A DNA stretch of 64,000 nt, from the NCBI RefSeq assembly GCF_964656455.1, contig NC_135718.1:48174014-48238013 (forward strand), written 5' to 3'. Positions 32,762 through 44,115 of the stretch are shown here, in pieces (position 1 is the stretch's first letter; each line of letters opens with the position of its first letter). The notes under the pieces are model-generated. The model ran no database searches, was not told the DNA's origin, and was given only the letters and a program-made list of their open reading frames with translations. The position numbers and the translations under genes were made by a program. This stretch comes from Halichoerus grypus (taxonomy: Eukaryota; Chordata; Mammalia; Carnivora; Phocidae).

Positions 32762-33609
32762 ACGTGTACTCATGCAGTATCCCTGGGGTTTGAGAGATAC
32801 AGGAGAAAAGGTATAAGGACTAGCCAACTGGTGGCTGCTGCTGAGCACCAGTGCTCTGAGGAGAGAGAATGACAAGCTTGGGACAATGAAGCATTCATTT
32901 AAAGCAACTGTGAGAGGCAGGGAACTTCTTCAATGGCATTTAAAGGGTGCCTCACCTCCGGCAGTTAGCAGACAGAGTGGAGACTAAACCCAGGACAGAA
33001 CTGTAAGAGAAGCCTTCTCAGCCCTAGCAATTCACATATGACAGGTCAAGGCCCTGAGAGGAAGAATTAGGGCCCCGTGATTTGGGACAGAGATATCCAA
33101 GTAGATGCACTTGAACCCCCAATTTCCCTGAAGCCCTGGGCCTGCTGAAAAGGTCCAACCCTCGCCCCCTTGCTTTAAGTCTGAATAGAAGCCTCAGCTG
33201 AGGCAGGTGCCTCGGAGGACAATGCTGGTCCTCTTCGTGATGCACCCCACCTCCTTTCCTGGCTCCACCAGAGAGCCATGACCAGGACCAAACTGCAGCA
33301 CGGATTCACTAGCCAGTGCTCAGCCTGCTAGGGGAGAGAGATGTCGTGTGCCCAAGGAGCTGTTAAGATCCAGCTCATAGAAACCAGGAGAGCATATATG
33401 GAAGTGGACGCTGAAGGAGGGAAGCAGAATATAAAGCTGGATCAAGAAACATCTATCAATATGGAGGCACCCTCCATACTGCAGGATTCAACACCCTGGT
33501 GAAGAGCACTGGGGGGTGGCCCTCTACACGGCTGGTATAGCTGCTGGAAGCTGCTGTCAAAGACTACGAGGAAAGGGGTCCAAAGACTCAAATTGAAAAC
33601 TTCAATTCA

Positions 33610-33698
33610 ACTAATGCTGAAGGACCATATGGCCCTTAAAGCCTAAAATATTTACTGTCTGGCCCTTTACAGAAAAACTCTGCTGACCTCTGATGGAT
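33610..33698 (-). mobile_element. MER58-like hAT transposon fragment
   Basis: 'aagcctaaaatatttactgt' and 'ctggccctttacagaaaaac' followed by 'tctgctgacctctg' match the reverse end of a MER58-type element. It lies inside the ERV-L region. Confidence 0.7.
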
Positions 33699-33729
33699 GC
33701 ACGTGGCTAATAATAACATAATGTCCTCA

Positions 33730-33845
33730 GGGGCGCCTGGCTGCCTCAGTCAGAAGAGCACGTGACTCTTGATCTCGGGATTGTGAGTTCGAGACCCGCA
33801 CTGGGTGTAGAGATTACTAAAAAAATAAATAAAAACTTTTTTAAA
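33730..33845 (+). mobile_element. Short CAN-SINE variant
   Basis: About 115 bp: tRNA-like part only, then 'agagattactaaaaaaataa' tail, without the CT-rich middle. A perfect 18-bp TSD aataacataatgtcctca flanks it (33712-33729 and 33846-33863). Confidence 0.95.
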
Positions 33846-34439
33846 AATAACATAATGTCCTCAAGAACCAACAAGGGTATGATCTATGAATAGAATCAAA
33901 TAAGATGAAGCAAGAACAGAAGGCTAAGATTAGATATGCCAATGGAAAATCAGTCCTTTGCCCAATTTCTAGACTTGAGCCAGTTCTCAGACCCAGAACC
34001 CCAGCTGAAAAAGAGGACTGGTCCCCATAAGATAGTACCTCGCAACAGTATAGTAAATATGGGCAGTAGTCATTCCCAACTACAACTACTTTCATTTACT
34101 CAAGAGAAAAGAGAATTACAATGTGGAAATGGAACATGCAGACCTTTTAAGGGACGTTAGAGGATATAAGCTAATGTGGATATCCCAAGACCCGAAGTCC
34201 CATCATGGCTCCTTCATTAGAGTAGAGGCATACGGGGGTCAGATAAACAATGGAGCCATGGCCCAGGATCAGTGGTCATTTCTCAGTTCCCAAATACATA
34301 ATTGGAATACATCTGCTTAGCAATGGGGCAGAACTTCGCAATGATTCTTTGTCTAATAGAATGAGCTCTTCTAGTACAAAAGGCCAAGTGGAGCTGAAGC
34401 TGCCCCCGTCCCTGGACCAAGATGGTAAACCAAAAATAT

Positions 34440-35290
34440 TATCATTTCCTGGGGAATGGCAGAGATTATCATCATCCCCAAAGATATAAAAAATGCAGGG
34501 GAGTTGGTCCCTCTGTCCTGTCTCCCATTTAACACACTAGTCTGGCCTCTGTCACAGCAGATAACAGTGAATGACGACAAACTTTACCAAGTAGAAGCCC
34601 CAGTTGCAGCTTGAGCTGGGTGTGGTATCTTTCTTTTTTAAGATTTTATTTCCTTATTTGAGAGAGAGAGCATGCGTGCATGTGAGCAGGGGGAGGGGCA
34701 GAGGGAGAGATGGAGAATCTCAAGTAGACTGGCTGAGAGCACAGCCCGACATGGGGCCCAATCTCACGAGCCTGAGATCATGACCTGAGCCAAAATCATG
34801 GCCAAAATCACTTAACCGACTGAGCCACCCAGGTGCGCCTGGATGTGGTATCTTACCTAGAATAAATTAACATAGTTGCAAGTAAGTGGTATGTGGCTAT
34901 TGATCTAACAAATGCTTTCTTTTCCATAAGCAGCAGAGAGGAGGACCCAAAGCAGTGGGACAAACAGCAGTGTTCATTCACAGCCCTCTGTTCAATCTGT
35001 CACAGGACCCTGTTCATTCTCCTTCATTCTGTCCAATATATCCAAAGGGGACTGGACCATCTACACATTCCACAGAACATATTTGTTCACTGTATTGACG
35101 ACATCATGTAAATCAGACCTTTATGAGTAAACAGTAACAAGTATGACAACATGGAAAGATCTAGAGGGTAGGACATAAAACCTACGAAGATTCAGAAGCC
35201 TGCCAGCATCATTGTTTTTAGAGATTTCATGGTCTTGGGGGATGTTGGGACATCCCTTTCAAAATAAATAGCAAGTTATTGTATCTTGCA
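34440..35290 (+). pseudogene. ERV-L pol (reverse transcriptase) remnant
   Basis: The translated sense strand shows ERV-L-type reverse-transcriptase signatures. The AIDLTNAFFSIS block lies at about 34896-34931. The catalytic-loop remnant IDDIM (35094-35108) is followed directly by a stop. Recognisable RT sequence lies on both sides, but a CAN-SINE (34632-34840) and several stops or frameshifts break it, so it is non-functional. In other retroelements the loop is usually Y-x-D-D; here the position before IDD is cysteine. Confidence 0.8.
34632..34840 (-). mobile_element. CAN-SINE inserted in ERV-L pol
   Basis: Antisense copy with the TSD gg(g/a)tgtggtatctt (34618-34631 and 34841-34854). It interrupts the reverse-transcriptase remnant. 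The body shows extra substitutions and a partial internal duplication around 34785-34810 ('gccaaaatca' twice). Confidence 0.9.
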
Positions 35291-35617
35291 CCTTGGGCCT
35301 GAAACTTCCTCTTGGCCGTGTCATCTGTATCACCAAAGCCTCAGCACCCAGTGCCGTGACGCCCACCAGAAGAATAAATGCGTGCATGAACGAACGGAAC
35401 TGGAGCAGCCCACAAGTCAAAACCTTGGCCAACGCCAACCACATCATAAGCAGCCAAGCCTTGAACTTGCATCTTTTGAGGCCAAACTCTGGCACAGTCA
35501 TGTCTGAATAAATGAATAAATAGGAGAAGCAATTCATGCTTAAACAAAGGTCATTCTCTAAAAAGAATCATTCCAGGTTCCTCAGTTCCTATGACTGACC
35601 AACTCATACAAATAACT
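35291..35617. other. Unassigned sequence
   Basis: Directly downstream of recognisable ERV-L; it may still be proviral, but I see no motif. Overlapping open frames of about 70-90 codons have no product. Confidence 0.35.
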
Positions 35618-35637
35618 CTAAGTCTCGAAAGCTTTTA

Positions 35638-35843
35638 TTTTTTTATTTTTTTTAAAGATTTTTTATTTATTTATTTGACAGAGAGAGAGACAGCCAGAGC
35701 AGGAACACAAGCAGGGGGAGTGGGAGAGGGAGAAGCAGGCTTCCCGCTGAGCAGGGAGCCGGATGCGGGGCTCGATCCCACGACTCTGGGATCATGACCT
35801 GAGCCGAAGGCAGACGCTTAACGACTGAGCCACCCAGGCGCCC
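35638..35843 (-). mobile_element. CAN-SINE, young
   Basis: Full antisense copy close to consensus with a perfect TSD of about 20 bp, ctaagtctcgaaagctttta (35618-35637 and 35844-35863). One of the best-preserved insertions here. Confidence 0.97.
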
Positions 35844-35884
35844 CTAAGTCTCGAAAGCTTTTAAAGGGAAACAGAAAGCAATAT

Positions 35885-36025
35885 TTTTGAACCCCTGTCA
35901 TGTGCTAGGCACTATGTGCATCACATTATTTCATCTTAATAATTCTCTTGGGTAGATTTTACTAACATCCCTACTGTACAGATGTTTAAGAGGTTGCCAG
36001 TAAGCAGGGATCTCAGACTCAGCTG
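35885..36025 (-). mobile_element. MIR SINE, antisense
   Basis: 'tgtcatgtgctaggcactat', 'atttcatcttaataattctc' and 'ccctactgtacagatgttta' match reverse MIR. Confidence 0.85.
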
Positions 36026-36714
36026 CCTACAAGGACTGGTAGGTATAAAATGAGCAAAGGGGCCGCAGTCACAGCTGGGAGACGTGGGGACGGTGACAAA
36101 CTGGAGAGTGTATGTCCTGTCACAATGAAGCAGCCCTGCTCAGCAACCAACAAATGAAGTGAAAACTCCTCCTGCTGATTGTTCAAAAGGAGCTAGAAAT
36201 CACAACTTTGGGGGGAAGTCTCCTCATTGGTGACTGCTAACAATCAATTCAACAAATTATAAAACCCTGTGAGGGTCAACCAAAATGCATGTCTGGGCCT
36301 TATACGGCCCATGGGCCATCAATTTTCAACCTCAGCAGTCAAGGATTCAAGCATCAGGAGATATTAGAATAAAACCCCTAAGGGTCCTTCATACCCAATA
36401 TTCTGCCATCCTATGGCTCCAAAGGCCCTTCACTGCTCTGATCACCAGGTCTGTGGGGAGAGGCCTTCTCCTCCCCTGCCCCAGGCAGGACCTCCCCCAA
36501 CCCCATAATTTCTGTGTCCTCCTGCCTGGAGACACCCTCTAGCCTCCGGGGTGGGCAGGTTATCTCAGAGCTTCAAGGATCTAGTTCTGCTTTTTCCAGG
36601 GAAGGTGGGAGCAGAGCATTCCAGCCCTAAGGAGGAAAGATTCCTAACCCCTGACCCTGTTCCTGATGCCTTTCAAACTTCCACACGCTCTGGTCTCTTT
36701 TGTCCCTCAGCTTG
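36026..36714. other. Unassigned sequence
   Basis: No repeat or gene recognised. Confidence 0.4.
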
Positions 36715-36870
36715 GCAAGGTGGGTGTTACTACCTATCTGACGGGTACAGGAGCCGAGGCTCAGGAAAATTCAACAGTTTACCCAAGGTGACACAACAAT
36801 GTTGCTGGGGCCAGACCTGAGTTTCCTGAGATTCTTTTCTAGGGCTCTTTTCACACAGCCACACCATCCA
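36715..36870 (-). mobile_element. MIR SINE fragment, antisense
   Basis: 'gtgggtgttactacctatct', 'ggagccgaggctcaggaaaa' and 'cccaaggtgacacaacaatg' match reverse MIR. Confidence 0.7.
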
Positions 36871-37376
36871 AGACAACAGATGCCCCTGTACAGAGCTGGA
36901 ACAGACACATGGAGCCTTCCAGCCAGCAACGTCTGCTGTGTATGCCTGGGAGCCCCAGACGGTTCTGCCGGCCCTCCTGCCCACACCCTGGGTCCTCTGG
37001 GAAGCCCCCCACCCCCAGCAATATAGCCCCTGATGTGCTGGCTTCCACTGCAGCCCTGCTATCTGTCCCCCATCCCCAGCCCGGGCTGAGAGGTTCATTT
37101 GCCTACTGAAACCCTGGGCATTAAAAGGGCCAAGGAGGATTTTGTAACCACTGACTGCTGCTGTTGCTAAGAAACAGGTCCTTTAAATTCAATTTACAAA
37201 AAAGATAGAGAGAGTGAGTAAGTGAGCGAGAGCAAGAAAGAGATGCTCGAACATCTGGTTATCTTTCCTGGCTGTCTCCGGTGACTATGAAAATGAGATA
37301 AGTACCTTCCGAGATGCCTGCCGACCCTCTTCAGGCCGCTTGCTAACTTTCCTCTGAGCTAATATTCTACATCAGC
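36871..37376. other. Unassigned sequence
   Basis: No repeat recognised. 37195-37245 is a purine-rich 'agagagtgagtaagtgagcg' run. Confidence 0.4.
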
Positions 37377-37410
37377 GGTGGGGTGGGGGGAGGGGGACGG
37401 GGGTGGGGGG
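37377..37410 (+). repeat. G-rich tract, quadruplex-forming
   Basis: Five or more runs of at least 4 G separated by single T, A or AC, meeting the usual G4 pattern. Confidence 0.85.
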
Positions 37411-37929
37411 CCTTGCCAGAAACTTGGTGGGTTTGAGACGATTCCAGTCACCTTTTCCCCTCCAGACGTGACTCAGTCCCCTAAGACAGTGAGCTCCCTG
37501 GTTCTTGAGTCCAGTGCCCCTCACCCCTACTTCCACTATCAGAAAAATCATTCTACAGATTTGCCTAATCCTCTTTGGTTTAGGATTTCCACACAGGTTA
37601 CGTTAGCTCTTATGCAGTAAATATAATTTCCCACATGTCATAGATGAGGAGGGGAAGAATATGGCCGTTGGAAAATGCACCTGTACCAGGAGTGAAGGGG
37701 CATGAGCCTCTTCAGCCACTCACTTCCCTCTTTGGGCTCACACAACTCAGCCATCTGCTGCAAAGTAGGGTTGAACCACGACTTCCCACAGTGTGTACCA
37801 CAGAAAAACAGTGTTTCACGGGAAGTTACTAGGTGCTTGCCAAAAAAGTATTCTCTGGTCAAACAAGTTTGACCTCCCCACTGCAAGATTTCTCAGAGCC
37901 TTTCATGCTTTAATGTGCTATAGGAATCT
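37411..37929. other. Unassigned sequence
   Basis: No repeat or gene recognised. Confidence 0.4.
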
Positions 37930-38315
37930 CTGAGCAGCTATCTTGGCTTGGGTCCCGCCAGAAGCAGGCTATGATACAAGGGTTTGAGCACAAGTAGTTG
38001 ATTTGGAAGGTGATCCCAGGGAACCCTAGTAGGGAAATAAAGAAGAGAAGGCAGGGAAAAGAAGGTGGCCATGATAGAGGAGTTAGCAAGCAAGTCACCT
38101 CTGTGGGCAACGGGAGCTTTGTCCGGGGGGCTCTCTGGGAGATGACATGGGATGCATGTCTCAGAGTTAGCCCACCTGGAAGCAAGGGAGCTAGGGTATT
38201 CATACAACAACTGTGGCCAGTCATCAGTCAAGGCCTGCTCTTGCCGGGCTGGGGAAGGGTGTCAGTAATCCTCATCAATTGTCTGTCACTTCCTGTTGCT
38301 TCCCAGGCATGAGCA
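37930..38315 (+). mobile_element. Unnamed interspersed repeat, copy 2
   Basis: Homologous in block order to 17690-18010 (see that entry). It continues past the SINE at 38331-38574 with 'acctcaggcagaactggcag'. Confidence 0.5.
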
Positions 38316-38330
38316 GAAAGACCTCAGGCA

Positions 38331-38574
38331 TGGGGCGCCTGGGTGGCTCAGATGGTTAAGCGTCTGCCTTCGGCTCAGGTCATGATCCCAGGGTACTGGG
38401 ATCGAGCCCCACATCGGGCTTCTGGCTCAGCGGGGAACCTGCTTCTCCCTCTCCCTCTGCCTCTCTCCCTGCTCATGCTCTCTCTCTCTCTCTGTATCTC
38501 TGTGTCTCAAATGAATAAATAAAATTAAAAAAAAAAAAAATAAGAAAACAGATGCTTAAAAAAAAAAAAAAAAA
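38331..38574 (+). mobile_element. CAN-SINE with a double A-tail
   Basis: Full sense copy with perfect 15-bp TSD gaaagacctcaggca (38316-38330 and 38575-38589). The tail has two A-tracts separated by 'taagaaaacagatgctt', longer than in other copies. Confidence 0.95.
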
Positions 38575-38589
38575 GAAAGACCTCAGGCA

Positions 38590-39214
38590 GAACTGGCAGT
38601 TGGAAATCCAGCCCGGTGCACTAGCCTAGCAGGGCCTGGGAGAGACAGGAGAGACCCGGACAGCGTCTGCTACGGAAGGGGGAGAGAGCTGCCCTTTCCA
38701 AGGCTTATTGACCACGAGACTCTTTAGAGAACAGCTCCCAGGACTCATGGTCCATGGAAGAGTCCATGGAAACATCAAGCTAGAAGCTCTCCAAGGGCTG
38801 GGCAGCTCAATGAGTCTGAAGCAATACTCTCATAATGGCCAGAGTCACATTTGCTTACCACCTCCCAAAAGCTGGACAGATAAATTCTCACAGACATGAG
38901 GCAAGTTTGCCTCTGATCTGCTCCCAGTTCATCTTTCATAACATTCTGCCCCATTTCTGAGACCCTGTCCCCGACCTAGGTTCCAATCTGACCATCCCAG
39001 CATGACCTCGCACCCATATAGTAAACTCCTGCTACAGCAGGTCTATCATATTCTTACCCCCCAGGGTCACTACCCCCTTCTGGGTTCCTTAAGTTAGCCA
39101 AAACCAGGGAAACTATCTTAGAGTGCCTCCTCCACTCACCCCTCTCCTTCCACTGGTCAGCCGGACCCGCAGCCTTGCTTTTGAAAATAAATAACAATAC
39201 TAATCCCAAGAGAG
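38590..39214. other. Unassigned sequence
   Basis: No repeat or gene recognised. Confidence 0.4.
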
Positions 39215-39435
39215 GCGATAGCAGGATGGTTAAGAGCTTAGGTGCCTGAAATCAAATTGTACCTCCACTACTCACTACCCACATGGCCTTGAGCAAGTTA
39301 CTCAACCTTCCTGTTCCTCAGGTTTCTATAAAATAGGAATAATAACAATACTTCCATCATAGAGTTATTACGACTTGTTAGTTATTATTAGAACGCAATG
39401 CACAGTGCCCGAGGACAGTAAGTACTCAGGAATGA
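39215..39435 (+). mobile_element. MIR SINE, near full length
   Basis: 'aggatggttaagagcttagg', 'gccttgagcaagttactcaa', 'tataaaataggaataataac' and 'gcccgaggacagtaagtact' cover the entire sense MIR, including the tRNA-like head. Confidence 0.95.
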
Positions 39436-39449
39436 TGTCATCAGGAATC

Positions 39450-39665
39450 ACAATACGATAGCAACTAATGTGTATTGAGCGCTATCACGTGCCAGATACT
39501 ATGCTGAGCACTTTGTATGCATTAAATCACTGAATCCCAACTATCCACCTACCTGCCTACCTATGTTATTATTCTCCTTCTATCTATGTAGAAATGAGGC
39601 TCAGAGCAGTCATGCCAGTGGCCCAAAGTCACTATGTGAGTAAGCAATCAGGAGGTTTGGTGCTG
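39450..39665 (-). mobile_element. MIR SINE, antisense, near full length
   Basis: 'taatgtgtattgagcgctat', 'cgtgccagatactatgctga', 'tgtagaaatgaggctcagag' and 'gtcactatgtgagtaagcaa' match reverse MIR. With the previous MIR it forms a head-on pair (sense, then antisense) 20 bp apart. Confidence 0.9.
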
Positions 39666-39819
39666 CTCAAAGACTACTGGGGGTGCCTTCTAGATGATCT
39701 GACCAGGATCCTTCTCTTCCCTCATCCCAGAAAGCTATAGAAAATGAATGGTTCTCCTTGGGCCCCAAGATAAATAACTGATCTTTGGAAGTAGAAGCTT
39801 TCCACCTATGTTTTCTCTG

Positions 39820-40005
39820 CCTATCAAAGCCTGTCCCACACCATGAGGTCCCTTTCTCCCAGGAAGTCTTCCATGATCCTTCCCATACCCAACCACAAGG
39901 AGGTCTCTCTCCCCAGGAAGAATACTACCCACACATGACATCCCTTTGGCATGTTGACCTCCTGTTATCTTCGTGTAGGTCTCTGCACAGTTGATCTTAT
40001 GAGCA
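39820..40005 (+). mobile_element. L2 LINE 3' UTR fragment
   Basis: 'ctcccaggaagtcttccatg' and 'atgttgacctcctgttatct' follow sense L2. Confidence 0.6.
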
Positions 40006-40059
40006 GGCATGGCTGCCCACAGAGGCAGAGGCATTGTCTTAAACCCCAGGCTGCAGTCC

Positions 40060-40260
40060 CGAGTCCAAGTGTATCTGGTACTCAACAAAGAGTCGAGCAT
40101 CTGAATGAGATCTGAGAAATTACCAAGCACTCCCATCCCCTCCCTGCATTTTACAGAGAGGGGCAACAATCTGTGCCGGTCACCCAGCCAGGCAATGGAA
40201 GAACCAGACTCAAGGATTCCTGACTCCCAGGCCACAGCTCTCACTCTGAGGATGCAGAGG
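40060..40260 (-). mobile_element. MIR SINE, antisense
   Basis: 'ccctgcattttacagagagg', 'cacccagccaggcaatggaa' and 'gactcaaggattcctgactc' match reverse MIR. Confidence 0.7.
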
Positions 40261-41785
40261 ACTGTTTCCAGCATGATTTATGATCTTGAATTCATCAGTA
40301 ATATTTCTAGCAAGGAACTTGCTCCCCCTGCCTACCTACGACCATCACCCATCAGAGAGGGGACACCAAATCCCCCTCTCATCTCCCTGGTCCGCTCACT
40401 CCTCCTCTCCTTGTGACTTCTCTGCAAGCCCAGTGTCTGAAGGTTTATGTCCCACCCACCCCTGAGACACTGGAATGTCAGCCATTAGTCTCCATTCTCT
40501 GCACTCTCAAATGAGAGAACCAAGATTAATGAAGCATCTTCTCTCAATCAAGAAGCCATTTCAGGCTGTGCTTTTAAGCCCAGTGAGTTGTGCAGATGAA
40601 TTAACACCATTTGACCTTTTTATTTTCCATGGGAAGATTTGTGGCGCTCCCCTCCACCCTCACCCCATCTGAAGAGCAAGCATGCTCCCAGCCACTTGCA
40701 TTCAGCAGCCTCAAGTGTGGGCCCAGAGGGAGGGTATCGTGTCCCAGCACTGCAGTCAGATTACTCCTTGAAGTGGCTGGGTGAGGGGAAAATAGGTGGA
40801 TGTCATTTCTGGGGGCTCCTCAGACTCAACACACCTACACCTAACAAAACACAAGAGACCTTCCTCTCTCAACAGGCAGACAGAACCTGAGGAGGGGCCC
40901 CAAAAGGCAGCTCTTGCCAAGCCCAGTCCTTGACATGCAGCAGGGGAACCAGAACTGAGTCTGAGGCTAAGCCAGAGCAATATTTGAAACAGCTAACAAC
41001 AAAGTATGGCATGCACACCAACCTATGAGAGCAGACGCTTGCCATAGACCACCATAATGCTACCCAGACACATCCCAGGGGCTATCAGCTGCAAACAGAG
41101 CATTTGCTCTTCCCAAGAAATAGGAAGGGCCTGGGGTGTTGATCCAGAAATAGAGAGAGCATGCAAAGTGAGAGGAAGACCAAGTAACATGGCAGAAGCC
41201 TAGAATTCGAGTCATAGAAATAGTCAAGGGGCATTAAAAAAATAAAAATGTCTAGTCTTAAATTTTAAGTTGTTTATGTTTTTGCAATATAAATCACTCC
41301 TTCACAAGCTTTCAGTGGATGCTTCTACACACACAAGTGCCTGAGATAATGGGGTATGCATATGTATCTGTGTGTGATGGAGCAGGGGTGGGGAGTAATG
41401 GGGAAAGGGCTGAAGTCTACATCTGACCCCCCACATTTCTGGACAAGAACAGTGCATTAGGGTCCCTAAGTCATCACTAGACTAAACTAATTCAGCAGAA
41501 GCAGAAGCTCAAAGCAAGAGATGACCATGAGCAACCCAGGCATTTTTAAAACTCTTGGGGTCACATTTGCTTCTAACAAATCCATTCAAGGTTCAAGGAA
41601 CCTTGGTCCAAGAAAGTCTTATTCAGATCTGAACAAGCAGAGTAATCCAAAGTGACATCTGAGTTACACATGCAAGATTGAAGTCACCCTCTCTACTACC
41701 AGCATCTACCCATACCCCCATTATGTGGCTGAATGCCACCCAAGCCAGGAGGGGCCAAACCCTGGAGTCACATTTTTTGACCTGT
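40261..41785. other. 1.5-kb unassigned sequence
   Basis: No repeat, RNA or gene that I can support. A short AT-rich stretch at 41230-41300. Confidence 0.4.
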
Positions 41786-41789
41786 GCCC

Positions 41790-42260
41790 TCACTGCTGGT
41801 GGCCAATGCTGTTAGATGCCTTCCCAATATCCATTCCCCACTTCTTCCCAACTAACAGAGCTATAATTTGGTTTGGGGGCAATGTGCCCAGTCCCAGAAA
41901 ATGGACTGTAATTGGTCTGAGCCAACCGGGACAATCCCATTCCTCATATTCCCTGCCTCCCTTGCATCTAAGAGTGGCCATGTGAGTCAGGCCCAGCCAA
42001 CATAGCCTAAGCAGAAGTCTGCTGAGGATGATTCTGAGCATTTAGTTGGATCTTCTGATACAAGGAACTGATGGGGCACTGCCTTCCTCTTCTTCTGGGG
42101 AGGGATGTAGATGAGATGTCTGGAGTTCTAGTAGCCATCTCGTGACCACAATGAGAAAGCCAAAAGAGCATCACAAATGTAGGTTCTGACAGTACTCAAC
42201 AGCGGAACCCCTGCCCACAACCACCAAGACTCAGAGATATTCTCACATGAGAAAATGAAC
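41790..42260 (+). mobile_element. LTR-like element, family not recognised
   Basis: 'actgtaattggtctgagcca', 'ggccatgtgagtcaggccca' and 'aagcagaagtctgctgagga' resemble the body of MaLR-type LTRs and parallel phrases at 50820-50940 and 60045-60120. Assigned by similarity of layout only. Confidence 0.4.
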
Positions 42261-42344
42261 TCTATTTATGTAAGTTAAAAGTAGTCAAGTGTTCTGTGTC
42301 TTGCACCTGAACACATCTTAAGTGATCCACTCCCCTTCTCACAT

Positions 42345-42740
42345 ATCCAAATTGTCACCAAGTTCTATTCCCTCCACCTCCTGAGCACATCTCCCTCCAA
42401 GCACCTGGTCTCCACCTCTGCTCAGCCCAAGTCCTTTATGGGAACACCAAAGGAGTCTTCCAAAACATAGATCAACGTGAAGCCCAGCTCTCATTGCTTT
42501 GAGAGAAGATTAAATCCAAGGTTCTTTATGACATTCCCCCACCTGCCTTCGAGCATTATCTCCCATTATTCCCTTCCACTGCACAAACACCCTCAAATAC
42601 ATGCACCAGCCACATTAACTCACTCCTCCTAACCCAGACACAGCAGGCTCCCTCAGGCTTCTACGCCCTGGCATGTGCTGGTCACTCTGTCCAGAGCCCT
42701 TCCCCCACTTTTGCTCTTGGGGAAAACAAGAAAGGCTTTA
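42345..42740 (+). mobile_element. L2 LINE 3' region, sense
   Basis: 'gattaaatccaaggttcttt', 'acattcccccacctgccttc', 'caggcttctacgccctggca' and 'gtccagagcccttcccccac' follow the sense L2 order over 400 bp. Confidence 0.8.
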
Positions 42741-42759
42741 TAAAGTAAAGGCCATTTGA

Positions 42760-42959
42760 TGGGTGCCTGGGTGGCTCAGCCATTAAGCGTCTGCCTTTGG
42801 CTCAGGTCATGATTTCGGGGTCCTGGGATCGAGTCCCGCATCGGGCTCCCTGCTCAGCTGGGGGCCTGCTTCTCCCTCTCCCACTCCCCCTGCTTGTGTT
42901 CCCTCTCTCGCTGTGTCTCTCTCTGTCTCTGTCAAATAAATAAATAAAAATTGAAAAAA
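42760..42959 (+). mobile_element. CAN-SINE
   Basis: Full sense copy near consensus. TSD aaagtaaaggccatttga (42742-42759) and aaagtaaatgccatttga (42960-42977), one mismatch. It interrupts the L2, which resumes near 43050. Confidence 0.95.
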
Positions 42960-43049
42960 AAAGTAAATGCCATTTGAGTTGGACTTTAAAGGATGAGTAG
43001 TTTTCTGGTGTGAAGGTCTCCCTTCTCTGTGCTTCAATCGCAAGTCTGT

Positions 43050-43200
43050 TCCTACTTCCACTGAATCATTAGCAAAGCCTTGTTGGTATCTATTTATGCC
43101 CATCTCTCCTTCTAAGGGTAGAGTTCCTTGCTAGAGGGACCTTGCGTCTTTCATCACTGGATCCTCAGCACCCAGCATATGTTGAGCCCAGAATCATTGG
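43050..43200 (+). mobile_element. L2 LINE 3' end, continuation
   Basis: 'aagggtagagttccttgcta' and 'ctggatcctcagcacccagc' are the sense L2 end. Probably the same L2 as 42345-42740. Confidence 0.6.
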
Positions 43201-43625
43201 CCTAACTGTCTTTCCCAGTAGGATATAAATGTATTCAACCACAGTAGTTGAAAAAGGCTAATAATAAAACAAGATGGGGGAGAGGACACATGCAAGACGG
43301 TACTGATGAAGGATGAAGGTGACGTTCAAGATGGAAAGTGGCGAAAGATAAAACCATGGAGGTTGATTATGTGGCTAACATCTTCTGGTTCATTATCTCT
43401 TATTTCATGAGCAAAACCTGTACATGCTCTGTTTACATGTAGACCCCGTGCCCAAGTCAGTGTCACCACACATGCAGTCACACGTGCGCACACACACTCA
43501 CTCATACTTAATGACAATACTAACAAAAACGATGATGATGACAGGAGTAGGTTCGTCCTCATTCCCAAGGTAAGAATCATACTATTGTGCCCAGTGGTAT
43601 AAGTTCCAAAAGGAAGCCAGCACTT

Positions 43626-44115
43626 GAGTTTTCATTTATTCATTCAACAAACCAAGCTGTGTGCCGGGAGCTTAAACACACTCCCTCTGACCTCAAGGAA
43701 AGAAAGCAGTCGTTTGAGTCAGGTATCCCATGAGATGTTCTTGGTCTATGACATGTCATAGGAGCAGAGAGAAGGAAAGGAGACAATGGCATTTTAGCCG
43801 AGCACGGGAGAGATGGGATTTGGGCAGGAAGAGAAGAAGGGCATCCTGGGCAGAGAGCACTGGCGTGAGTGATAGCCCATCTGACTTTCTGTCTTACTTA
43901 GTACTGCTTTTGTAACTTGTTAATAAATATTTGTCTCCTTTTAAAAAATGGCATTTAGAGCCCGGAGCAAGTTAGAAAAAGTGCTAGGGACAGATGAACC
44001 ACAAAAAAGGAAGTACTTTTGGGCTGTGCCTATGGCCCACCCAGCGCCCTATTAAGGACTGTGGACTTTATTCAATATGAAACCATTGAAGGTTCCCAAG
44101 CCCGGTGACAAAGAA
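43626..44115 (-). mobile_element. L2 LINE 3' region, antisense
   Basis: 'atttattcattcaacaaacc', 'gtgtgccgggagcttaaaca', 'cctgggcagagagcactggc', and later 'aaaccattgaaggttcccaa' follow reverse L2. It lies tail-to-tail with the sense L2 upstream. Confidence 0.7.

Larger units (their letters stand above)
32616..35290 (+). mobile_element. Decayed ERV-L provirus internal region
   Basis: The region downstream of the LTR carries gag-like and pol-like sequence in sense orientation, all with stops and frameshifts. Gag-like text is at about 33400-33600; the pol remnant is described separately. No 3' LTR or later pol domains are seen, so the provirus is truncated. Two SINEs and a short hAT-like piece lie within. 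The part at 32620-33280 is assigned only by position. Confidence 0.55.

Noticed and set aside
35293..35511. Two overlapping plus-strand frames downstream of the ERV-L RT remnant as further pol coding
   Set aside because: No retroviral motif could be recognised, so the pol remnant is ended near 35290.
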